Shown: positions 55,397-62,974 of the stretch, piece after piece
Layout of the letters: each line of letters opens with the position of its first letter
Position numbering within the stretch: the stretch's first letter is position 1
Assembly (NCBI RefSeq): GCF_018687475.1
Contig: NZ_CP061292.1
Location: forward strand, 1,240,001 to 1,304,000
Source of the DNA: Polynucleobacter sp. MWH-UH24A
Lineage (GTDB): Bacteria > Pseudomonadota > Gammaproteobacteria > Burkholderiales > Burkholderiaceae
Reading direction: 5' to 3'
DNA: 64,000 nt
The notes under the pieces: model-generated
The model's database searches: none
What the model was told of the DNA's origin: nothing
Seen by the model: the letters and a program-made list of their open reading frames with translations, nothing else
Position numbers and translations under genes: made by a program

Positions 55397-55486
55397 TGGT
55401 GCCCGAGGCCGGAATCGAACCGGCACGCCCTTTTTATGAGCGGCAGATTTTAAATCTGCTGTGTCTACCGATTTCACCACTCGGGC
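55397..55486 (-). tRNA. tRNA-Leu (TAA)
   Basis: A 90-base class II tRNA lies on the minus strand: acceptor stem GCCCGAG/CTCGGGC with discriminator A, encoded CCA, long variable arm, and anticodon loop TTTAAAA (anticodon TAA). It reads UUA/UUG. The 234 bases between it and dctP hold only the dctP promoter region and an AGGAG ribosome-binding site; I see no other gene there. Confidence 0.96.
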
Positions 55487-55720
55487 AAACGCAATCCAAC
55501 ATTGTATTAAAAATGTTACGCACGCTGATGCGTTGCAACAATGATAGCTAGATGAAATCGTATCACGAGCGGCTTGAAGACCCTTTCCGAACACCCTTTT
55601 TAAATAACCATGAAGCCATGCAAACAAAGGGTTTACCCGATATCTCATTCCCGCCAATAATCCTACAATTTCCTTCTGCTTTACACGCAGTATTAAATTG
55701 ATATTAACCAGGAGATATGA

Positions 55721-56866
55721 ATGTCCGAAACCAAAAAACAAGCACCACGTCGTAAATTTTTGAAAGGTGCAGCAGTCGGTAGCGCTGGAGCAGCTGCTCT
55801 TAGCTTCCCAATGATTTCTCAAGGTCAGGCAGCGCCACAAACATTGCGCTTCCAGTCCACATGGCCAGCGAAGGATATCTTCCACGAGTACGCACTCGAC
55901 TTCGCAAAGAAAGTGAACGACATGACTGGTGGCGAACTCCGAATTGAAGTTCTGCCTGCTGGTGCAGTGGTTCCTGCTTTTGGTCTCTTAGATGCTGTTT
56001 CTAAAGGCACTTTGGACGGCGGTCATGGTGTGGTTGTTTATCACTACGGAAAGAATGCTGCGCTTGCCCTATGGGGATCAGGTCCATCCTTCGGTATGGA
56101 TGCCAACATGCTCCTTTCATGGCACAAATACGGCGGCGGCAAAGAGCTACTCGATGAGCTCTACAAAGTAGTTGGCGCCAACGTCAAATCCTATGTATAC
56201 GGCCCAATGCCTACCCAGCCTCTAGGCTGGTTCAAGAAGCCTGTTACCAAGATTGAGGACATGAAAGGTCTCAAGTACCGTACCGTTGGTATTTCGATTG
56301 ACATGTTCACAGCCATGGGTGTGTCAGTCAATGCGCTTCCTGGCGGGGAAATTATTCCTGCGATGGATCGTGGTCTTCTTGATGCAGCGGAGTTCAACAA
56401 TGCATCTTCCGATCGCCAGTTGGGCTTCCCAGACGTTTCTAAGGTCTGCATGTTGCAAAGCTATCACCAAAATGCTGAGCAGTTTGAGATCCTCTTTAAC
56501 GGCACCAAGTACAACGCGATGCCTGCCAAGCTCCGTAACATCCTTGACTATGCCGTAGAAGCTTCTTCTGCTGATATGTCTTGGAAAGCAGTAGATCGCT
56601 ACTCCTCGGCCTACGAAGAAATGCAAGCCAAGCAAGGTGTCAAGTTCTTCAAGACCCCTGACTCGGTGTTGCGTGCTCAGTTGAAGGTGTTTGACGAGGT
56701 GGTAGCCAAGAAATCAGCAGAGAACGCACTCTTTAAGAAGATTGTTGACTCGCAGCGTGCATTTGCTAAGCGTGCCGTGAAGTGGGATCTGGACACCAAC
56801 GTCCAGCGCCGCATGGCGTATGACCACTACTTTGGTCAGCCAGCAGCTCCTGCAAAAAAGGCCTAA
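55721..56866 (+). CDS. dctP: TRAP transporter substrate-binding protein (TakP/alpha-keto acid type)
   Basis: This 381-residue periplasmic binding protein has a twin-arginine signal (RRKFLKGAAVGSAGAAALSF) and the DctP fold (TLRFQSTWPAKDIFHEYALD, GGELRIEVLPAGAVVPAF, WGSGPSFGMDANMLLSWHKY, PMPTQPLGWFKKPV). The combination resembles TakP and lactate-binding relatives, so 2-oxoacids or hydroxyacids are likely ligands. The Tat route is uncommon among DctP proteins but typical of this subgroup. AGGAG lies 7 bases before the ATG. A strong hairpin follows the gene and separates it from the permease genes. Confidence 0.9.
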   Translation: MSETKKQAPRRKFLKGAAVGSAGAAALSFPMISQGQAAPQTLRFQSTWPAKDIFHEYALDFAKKVNDMTGGELRIEVLPAGAVVPAFGLLDAVSKGTLDGGHGVVVYHYGKNAALALWGSGPSFGMDANMLLSWHKYGGGKELLDELYKVVGANVKSYVYGPMPTQPLGWFKKPVTKIEDMKGLKYRTVGISIDMFTAMGVSVNALPGGEIIPAMDRGLLDAAEFNNASSDRQLGFPDVSKVCMLQSYHQNAEQFEILFNGTKYNAMPAKLRNILDYAVEASSADMSWKAVDRYSSAYEEMQAKQGVKFFKTPDSVLRAQLKVFDEVVAKKSAENALFKKIVDSQRAFAKRAVKWDLDTNVQRRMAYDHYFGQPAAPAKKA

Positions 56867-56917
56867 GCTAGCAACAACTTAGCCGGTTTTTGTTAGAATA
56901 CCGGTTTGCTGTAACCC

Positions 56918-56952
56918 AATGGGATGGTTAGCAAATAACCATCCCATTTTTT
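56918..56952 (+). terminator. Intrinsic hairpin between dctP and dctQ
   Basis: A perfect 13-base stem (AATGGGATGGTTA pairing with TAACCATCCCATT) closes a 5-base loop GCAAA and is followed by a run of T. It has the form of a Rho-independent terminator lying inside the TRAP operon. It would stop or stabilise the abundant dctP message and allow partial read-through into dctQ-dctM. Confidence 0.85.
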
Positions 56953-56975
56953 ATATCTAAATCGTAGGTGTAGCC

Positions 56976-57551
56976 ATGCAAAACCTTTTTTTAACCGTTG
57001 ATAAAGTTTCGACATTTATCGGCCATTGTTTCTCTTGGTTGGTGGTTGGGCTTACTGCTCTCATCGGCTTTGAGGTGTTTTCACGATATGTGCTCAATAG
57101 TCCGCATGCCTGGGCTTTTGATGCTCAAATCATGATGTACGGCACCATGTTCATGATGGCAGGTGCGTACACCCTGGCAAAAAATGGTCATGTACGTGGT
57201 GACATCTTGTATGGCTTTTTAAAGCCCCGTACCCAAGCGATTTTTGATCTCATTCTCTATATTGTTTTCTTCATTCCCGGAGTGATTGCGCTTGCCTACG
57301 CTGGCTATGGGTATGCCGCTGACTCTTGGCGAATTTTGGAGCACTCTTCGATCACGGCCGACGGCCCTCCGCTTTACCCCTTTAAAACGATTATTCCGAT
57401 TGCCGGAGTGGTTCTTTTAATGCAAGGTATCGTTGAGATTTTGCGTTGCGTGGTTTGCATCCGCGAGGGTGAATGGCCCTCCCGCGAACAAGACGTTGAG
57501 GAAGTTGACGTCGACGCCCTTAAGGCGATGGTTGGCAAGGATAAGGAATAA
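56976..57551 (+). CDS. dctQ: TRAP transporter small permease
   Basis: This 191-residue protein has four helices in the DctQ layout (CFSWLVVGLTALIGFEVFSR, IMMYGTMFMMAGAYTLAKNG, LILYIVFFIPGVIALAYAGY, TIIPIAGVVLLMQGIVEI). It supports the large permease and pairs with the TakP-type binding protein. An AGGTG site precedes the ATG. It is 5 bases from dctM. Confidence 0.92.
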   Translation: MQNLFLTVDKVSTFIGHCFSWLVVGLTALIGFEVFSRYVLNSPHAWAFDAQIMMYGTMFMMAGAYTLAKNGHVRGDILYGFLKPRTQAIFDLILYIVFFIPGVIALAYAGYGYAADSWRILEHSSITADGPPLYPFKTIIPIAGVVLLMQGIVEILRCVVCIREGEWPSREQDVEEVDVDALKAMVGKDKE

Positions 57552-57556
57552 TCATT

Positions 57557-59482
57557 ATGCGTAAAGAACTCTTATTTGGTTTTTCCATCATGGCATTGGT
57601 GGTCTTATTGACCATCGTTTTAATGCCGTGGGGCAATATTCAGAGTGGGCATATTGGCCTGCTAATGCTCTCCCTTGTCGTGGTTGCCATCATGCTTGGC
57701 TTCCCCACCGCCTTTACCTTAATGGGTATGGGTATGATCTTCACGTTTTTTGCATACAGCTTTCAAAATCCTGATTTAGCACTGCAAAACACTTTATCCC
57801 TCATGGTGCAGCGTGCCTACGCGGTCATGACCAATGACGTGTTGATCTCAATTCCCCTATTCGTGTTCATGGGTTATTTAGTTGAGCGCGCCAATCTCAT
57901 TGAAAAGCTGTTTAGATCACTTCACTTGGCTTTGGTTCGTGTACCAGGTTCCTTGGCAGTTGCAACCATTTTTACCTGCGCTGTATTTGCAACGGCAACC
58001 GGCATTGTGGGTGCCGTGGTGACCTTAATGGGTCTTTTGGCATTGCCTGCCATGTTGAAAGCGGGGTATGACACCCGTGTCTCAGCAGGATGTATTACCG
58101 CTGGTGGCTGCCTCGGTATTTTGATTCCACCCTCGGTACTCTTGATTGTCTATGGCGCAACCGCTGGCGTATCGGTGGTGCAGTTGTATGCAGGCGCTTT
58201 TTTCCCAGGAATCATGTTGGCCAGTTTGTACATTGGCTATGTGATCATTTTGGCTAAACTCAAACCAAATCTCATGCCGCCTTTGTCTGAGTCTGAGCGC
58301 AAAGTGCCTCTGCCGATGAGCTATACCGAGCTTGGCGAGAAGATTAGTCAAAAAGTATTACCTGCTTTATTGGTTGGCCTTAAAGGTAAACGCAATATCA
58401 ATGTCAGTGGTAAAGAGATGTTGAAATCGCTGTTCATTGCTCTGATCCCACTGATCGTATTTGTTGCTTTCACTGCCACGATGTACCAAGTAGCCACTAA
58501 GCCAGTCGAAGTGATTAGCATGGATGTGGTTCCGATGGGCGAAGCGGGTAGTGGTAGTGATTACTCAAGTAGCTCAAGTTCAACCGGCCTTAGCGAACCT
58601 CCTGGCGCTGAAAAAGATAGTGGCGGAACTGGTCTGGCCCTGCCACCAGGCGCTGAAGATGAAAAGCCAGTAGCAAAGACCTCGGGCCCTGCAGAGCCAG
58701 CAGCGGCTGCTGAACCACCAAAACCCGTCGATGCACCGCTGTGGTTCTGGATCATGAGCGGTATTCTCGGCGCCATTTTGGTGATTTACTATGCCCTCCT
58801 CACTTGGGTGCGTCTTGAAATCTTCAAGATGCTCTTGAGCTCTTTCTTCCCGCTTGCGGTTTTAATCTTATTTGTATTAGGCTCCATCGTCTTTGGTTTG
58901 GCAACGCCTACCGAAGCAGCGGCAGTCGGCGCCATTGGTGGATTTATATTAGCGGCTGCCTACAAGCAGCTCAATATGACGGTGATTAAAGAGTCGGTCT
59001 TCCTAACGGCGAAGACGGGTGCGATGGTCTGTTGGCTCTTTGTGGGTTCGTCCATTTTCTCGGCAGCCTTTGCATTACTTGGCGGCCAAGACTTGGTTGA
59101 AAAATGGGTTCTATCTTTAGGACTTAGCCCATTGCAGTTCTTGATTCTGTCACAAGTCATTATTTTCTTATTGGGTTGGCCTTTGGAATGGACTGAGATT
59201 ATTGTGATCTTTATGCCAATCTTTGTACCCTTACTTGATGACTTTGGAATCAATCCGCTGTTCTTTGGTCTATTGGTTGCCCTGAACCTACAAACTGCAT
59301 TCCTATCGCCCCCCGTTGCGATGTCTGCGTTTTATTTAAAGGGTGTTGCACCTCCCCACGTCACCTTAAATCAGATCTTCATGGGGATGATGCCGTTTAT
59401 GGGCATTCAGGTCATTGCGCTTGTTTTGCTGTATGTATTCCCAGAAATTGGCTTGTGGTTACCGCAAGTTCTCTACAAGTGA
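57557..59482 (+). CDS. dctM: TRAP transporter large permease with a long low-complexity insert
   Basis: This 641-residue Na+-coupled permease has the DctM landmarks DVLISIPLFVFMGYLVERAN, VFATATGIVGAVVTLMGLLALP, GCLGILIPPSVLLIVYGATAG, LATPTEAAAVGAIG and NLQTAFLSPPVAMSAFYLKG. It is about 200 residues longer than the common DctM. The extra length sits between two helices: residues about 310-395 form a Gly/Ser/Pro/Glu-rich segment with repeated PPGAE. That region must be a soluble loop. Preceded by AAGGA and followed by a terminator. Confidence 0.93.
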   Translation: MRKELLFGFSIMALVVLLTIVLMPWGNIQSGHIGLLMLSLVVVAIMLGFPTAFTLMGMGMIFTFFAYSFQNPDLALQNTLSLMVQRAYAVMTNDVLISIPLFVFMGYLVERANLIEKLFRSLHLALVRVPGSLAVATIFTCAVFATATGIVGAVVTLMGLLALPAMLKAGYDTRVSAGCITAGGCLGILIPPSVLLIVYGATAGVSVVQLYAGAFFPGIMLASLYIGYVIILAKLKPNLMPPLSESERKVPLPMSYTELGEKISQKVLPALLVGLKGKRNINVSGKEMLKSLFIALIPLIVFVAFTATMYQVATKPVEVISMDVVPMGEAGSGSDYSSSSSSTGLSEPPGAEKDSGGTGLALPPGAEDEKPVAKTSGPAEPAAAAEPPKPVDAPLWFWIMSGILGAILVIYYALLTWVRLEIFKMLLSSFFPLAVLILFVLGSIVFGLATPTEAAAVGAIGGFILAAAYKQLNMTVIKESVFLTAKTGAMVCWLFVGSSIFSAAFALLGGQDLVEKWVLSLGLSPLQFLILSQVIIFLLGWPLEWTEIIVIFMPIFVPLLDDFGINPLFFGLLVALNLQTAFLSPPVAMSAFYLKGVAPPHVTLNQIFMGMMPFMGIQVIALVLLYVFPEIGLWLPQVLYK

Positions 59483-59497
59483 GGTTTAAAACCAATC

Positions 59498-59522
59498 AAC
59501 CCCGCTACGGCGGGGTTTTTTT
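59498..59522 (+). terminator. Rho-independent terminator after dctM
   Basis: An 8-base GC-rich stem (AACCCCGC / GCGGGGTT) closes a TACG loop and is followed by seven T. It lies 16 bases after the dctM stop and 20 bases before the acylase start, ending the TRAP operon. Confidence 0.92.
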
Positions 59523-59541
59523 GTAATCGTTTGCCGTTGAT

Positions 59542-62016
59542 ATGAGAACCCTAAAGCGCAAATCCAGTCTCACGAAGTTCCTGCGTTACTTGATCGTTGC
59601 ACTAATCCTTTTATTCATCTGCCTAGTCATCCTTGCTGTAAGTTATTGGGTAAGTGCTAAATCAAATCTTTCTGGAACAATCATTAGTGCCGGTCTGGGT
59701 CAAACCGTTCAGATTCAATTTGATGAGAACGATGTGCCGCACGTTAAGGCAAAATCCCAGCGTGATGCGTATTACACCTTAGGATTTTTGCATGCGACTG
59801 AACGCTCTTGGCAACTGGAGATTAGTCGTCGCTTGGCTTCAGGGAGACTCTCCGAGATTTTGGGTGAGCGCACCGTCTCACTTGATCGCTTTATTCGTAC
59901 CCTAGGGATTAAACAAGCGGCTGAGAAACAGTTTGAGCGCTATCCAGCAGAAATCAAGCAATTGGTTCAAGCCTATGCCGATGGCGTCAATGCTGGTAAT
60001 CGAGCACTCGGTTGGGCCTTACCGATCGAGTATTTTTTGACGGGTTCCAAGCCCGGTTATTGGTCTGCCGCAGATAGTGTTGCATGGTCTTTAATGATGG
60101 CGTTAGATTTGGGCGATAACTGGCAAAAAGAATTGTTTAGCTTAGAGCTTTCTCAATATCTCAGCACAGCTGATATATGGCAGGTGATGCCACCCTATCC
60201 CGGCACCAATCCAGTTACCAACGTCGATTTTGCCAAGCTATATCGCGAACATCAGGTATTTAGGCCCACTCAATCCAAGGTTCAAGCATCTCGTGATGGA
60301 GAGCCTTACTTACTAAAACATGCCGATACGGTGGGATGGCTAAGTGATCAACAAGAAGGCTTGGGCTCTAACAATTGGGTGCTTACGGGTAAAAAAACGA
60401 GTTCAGGCAAACCCTTGCTCGCCAACGATCCGCATTTGGGATTAAGTGCTCCATCGACATGGTACTTTGCACACCTCGAAGCTCCAGGCTTAAATGTAAT
60501 CGGGGCCACCCTGCCAGGCATACCAGCCGTTGTTTTGGGTAGGACCGACAAAATTGCCTGGGGATTTACCAATACCGGACCAGATGTGCAAGATCTCTAT
60601 CTTGAAAAAATTGATCCTGATAATCCGAATCAATACATCGGTCCTGACGGTCCGCTCTCCTTTTTAGCTCGCGAGGAGATTATTCAGATTAAAGATAAAC
60701 CGCCCTTGCGGTTTGTCGTCAAACAAAGTCGCCATGGTCCTATTATTTCCGATAGCCATGCCCGTGCCAAAAAGGTAATTGATACGCAGCGTTATGCCCT
60801 AGCCCTACGCTGGACCGCTTTGGATGTTGAGAATCAAACCTTGATGGGCGGCATCCTCATGAATCGGGCCGATTCGATTGACTCTTTCAAAAATGCTTTG
60901 CGTCATCATTACGCTCCGATGCAAACCGTTGCGATTGCAGATGTTCAAGGTAATATTGCCTTGCAAGTTGCTGGGGTTGCGCCACGCCGGCAATTGCATC
61001 AAGGCTTGTATGGCGTCGCTCCTGCTCTCGGATGGGAGCGCCAATTTGATTGGACAGCCTACCTACCATTTGAGCAACTTCCCAGCTTTTTTAATCCAAC
61101 AGCGGAGTGGCTAGCGAGCGCCAATCAGGAAATTATTTCTGCAAGCAATCCCAATCCACTAACCGGAGACTGGGACTTGCCCTTTCGTTATGACCGTATT
61201 GCAGCCATGATTGGAGAGAAAGATCAGCATGATCGCACTTCGATGCAGGCTATGCAGGGCGATGTTCTCTCCCTTGGAGCGCAAGCACTCTTACCTCTGT
61301 TTAAAAATGCGCAATCAGGCCATACTTTGCAGCCAGGGATTCAGTCGGTGATCGATCGCTTCGATGGAAGCATGAGTATTGATTCCACCGCTGCCCTTAT
61401 CTTTAATACCTGGGTCGATCAATTAACGCGGATCCTATTCTCGCGTTTGGGTGATTCGTTTACTGAGGAATATGGCAGACGCTCGTTTCGGAGGGCGGTC
61501 AATCATCAAATCAGTAATCCCGACAGCCCCTGGTGCGATGTGCACACTACCGCAGAACGAGAAAATTGCCAAGGTGCCGCCAATCTCGCTCTGCAACGAG
61601 CGCTCAATGATTTGAGCCAACGCTACGGAAAATCGAGTACTGATTGGCGTTGGGGAACAGCGCATCATGCTGTGTCTGAACATCGCCCCTTCAAAAACAT
61701 TCCCCTCTTAGCGGAGTTCTTCAATGTCAACATTCCATTTCCAGGGGATGCCTTTACGGTCAATGTGGGTCGTCCAGTTCTGAACAATCCAAAAGCGCCA
61801 TTCCAGGCTAATCATGCACCAAGTCTGAGGGCGATCTATGACCTCAATGATCCAGAACAATCGGCTTTTATGCTTCCTACCGGTCAGTCGGGTTGGGTTC
61901 AAAGTCATCGCTATCGTAATTTGAGCGCCTCATGGGCAACGAATCAATTAATTCCATTGGCGATGAAGCCTAAGCAGGTTCAGCGTGAATTGGTCTTAAA
62001 AGCTAAGTCGTTTTGA
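59542..62016 (+). CDS. Penicillin acylase-family Ntn hydrolase
   Basis: This 824-residue protein has an N-terminal membrane anchor (FLRYLIVALILLFICLVILAVSYW), an alpha chain with VPHVKAKSQRDAYYTLGFLH, a linker, and the self-cleavage site GLGSNNW, where the Ser becomes the N-terminal nucleophile of the beta chain. ANDPHLGLSAPSTWYFAHLE and GVAPALGWERQFDW are typical beta-chain parts. The family cleaves amide bonds of beta-lactams, acyl-homoserine lactones or other acylated amines. The real substrate is unknown; periplasmic location is expected. No good ribosome-binding site is visible. Confidence 0.9.
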   Translation: MRTLKRKSSLTKFLRYLIVALILLFICLVILAVSYWVSAKSNLSGTIISAGLGQTVQIQFDENDVPHVKAKSQRDAYYTLGFLHATERSWQLEISRRLASGRLSEILGERTVSLDRFIRTLGIKQAAEKQFERYPAEIKQLVQAYADGVNAGNRALGWALPIEYFLTGSKPGYWSAADSVAWSLMMALDLGDNWQKELFSLELSQYLSTADIWQVMPPYPGTNPVTNVDFAKLYREHQVFRPTQSKVQASRDGEPYLLKHADTVGWLSDQQEGLGSNNWVLTGKKTSSGKPLLANDPHLGLSAPSTWYFAHLEAPGLNVIGATLPGIPAVVLGRTDKIAWGFTNTGPDVQDLYLEKIDPDNPNQYIGPDGPLSFLAREEIIQIKDKPPLRFVVKQSRHGPIISDSHARAKKVIDTQRYALALRWTALDVENQTLMGGILMNRADSIDSFKNALRHHYAPMQTVAIADVQGNIALQVAGVAPRRQLHQGLYGVAPALGWERQFDWTAYLPFEQLPSFFNPTAEWLASANQEIISASNPNPLTGDWDLPFRYDRIAAMIGEKDQHDRTSMQAMQGDVLSLGAQALLPLFKNAQSGHTLQPGIQSVIDRFDGSMSIDSTAALIFNTWVDQLTRILFSRLGDSFTEEYGRRSFRRAVNHQISNPDSPWCDVHTTAERENCQGAANLALQRALNDLSQRYGKSSTDWRWGTAHHAVSEHRPFKNIPLLAEFFNVNIPFPGDAFTVNVGRPVLNNPKAPFQANHAPSLRAIYDLNDPEQSAFMLPTGQSGWVQSHRYRNLSASWATNQLIPLAMKPKQVQRELVLKAKSF

Positions 62017-62060
62017 GTTGTCGCATTGACCCATTACAATCGGTAGAACTGTATAGGATC

Positions 62061-62468
62061 ATGATGAAAACACGTCTTAAACTTCTAATTACTTGCATCT
62101 TCACCCTAAGCTCCAGTTTTGCCTTCGGCGCTTGGGATGAACTGGGAAGCAATGAGTTCATAACCGTCTTGATTGATAAATCCAGCATCAAGAAGTCAGG
62201 CGATAAGGTCCAAGTTCTTTCGATGCTCGATCTTAAGAAACCGGGAGTTGAGCCAAAAACTAAATCACCAGTGAACTCCATCATTGGTCTAAATGAATAC
62301 CACTGCGGACAGGTTCAATACCGACCACTAGAGGTTAAATTTATGTCAGGTAAACGGGGTACTGGCAAGGTGGTTGAAGATATCAAGACGCCCGATAGCA
62401 GCTTTGAGGCAATCGCGAGTGGTGATTGGCCAGCTGGAGTCTATAACCTTGCGTGTCGACCTAACTAG
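62061..62468 (+). CDS. Small secreted protein, surface-adhesin E (SadE)-like
   Basis: This 135-residue protein has a signal peptide (LLITCIFTLSSSFAFGAW) and a mature domain with the pattern of the surface-adhesin E family: WDELGSNEFITVLIDKSSI, VQVLSMLDLKKPG, YHCGQVQYRPLEVKFMSG, and YNLACRP, with two cysteines likely bridged. Members with this pattern are widespread small periplasmic or surface proteins with no firm role. Two adjacent ATG codons are possible starts; AGGA lies just ahead. It overlaps the next gene by 20 bases. Confidence 0.75.
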   Translation: MMKTRLKLLITCIFTLSSSFAFGAWDELGSNEFITVLIDKSSIKKSGDKVQVLSMLDLKKPGVEPKTKSPVNSIIGLNEYHCGQVQYRPLEVKFMSGKRGTGKVVEDIKTPDSSFEAIASGDWPAGVYNLACRPN

Positions 62469-62868
62469 TTCAATCAAGCCTTCAACTACCCATCAAGGGT
62501 CGGTCTCCCTTCTCTACATTTTCATTGCACTTCTTAGTATTCTTAGTATTTCAGGTTTACAAGGCTGCGCCGCACCCATCATGGCAGCAGCAAGTAGCGC
62601 GGGTACTGCTGCAGGATCGGCGGTAGCTGCAAGCCCCATGACCGCGGTAAGTGTTACATCAACAGTCACCACAGGGCGCTCTCCCCTCGAACACGCGACA
62701 TCTGCAGCAACCAAAAAAGATTGCAGTTTCTTTAACGTCTTTAGTTCTAAACCAATTTGTGAAGAAATTGTGATACCGACCGTTCAAGACCGCAGTGAAC
62801 GAATAATCGGGGAGGCAGATCGCAATACAGCGATTATCGAAGTGATTGACGTAAGGCCAAGTCAGTAG
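62449..62868 (+). CDS. Small lipoprotein of unknown function, TTG start
   Basis: This 139-residue protein has a hydrophobic segment ending in a lipobox (LLYIFIALLSILSISGLQGC) and a mature Ala/Ser/Thr-rich part (AAPIMAAASSAGTAAGSAVA) followed by a charged domain with VIPTVQDRSERIIGEADRNT. I do not recognise a family. The start is placed at TTG because GGAG lies 9 bases before it and it puts the signal near the N-terminus; the frame opens further upstream only inside the preceding gene. Probably co-translated with it. Confidence 0.6.
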   Translation: MRVDLTSSIKPSTTHQGSVSLLYIFIALLSILSISGLQGCAAPIMAAASSAGTAAGSAVAASPMTAVSVTSTVTTGRSPLEHATSAATKKDCSFFNVFSSKPICEEIVIPTVQDRSERIIGEADRNTAIIEVIDVRPSQ

Positions 62869-62873
62869 CTAAA

Positions 62874-62949
62874 TGGGGTGAACGACGGGACTCGAACCCG
62901 CGACAACCAGAATCACAATCTGGGACTCTACCAACTGAGCTACGTCCAC
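62874..62949 (-). tRNA. tRNA-His (GTG)
   Basis: A 76-base tRNA lies on the minus strand with acceptor stem GTGGACG/CGTTCAC, discriminator C and encoded CCA. The anticodon is GTG in the loop ATTGTGATT. The base immediately 5' is G, which supplies the histidine-specific G-1. Confidence 0.96.
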
Positions 62950-62974
62950 CATTGCTACTTAAGTATTATAACGA

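Noticed and set aside
55337..55885. A 182-codon minus-strand open frame across tRNA-Leu and the dctP promoter
   Set aside because: It runs through a complete tRNA-Leu gene and the start of dctP, has no domain-like pattern, and its N-terminal part is antisense to the dctP signal peptide.
56880..56910. A second hairpin (CCGGT...ACCGG) just upstream of the dctP/dctQ terminator
   Set aside because: The stem is only five bases with a 12-base loop; kept out because chance pairing is likely.
62956..62965. Palindrome ACTTAAGT near dusA end
   Set aside because: It is short, AT-rich and has no T-run or regulatory context.
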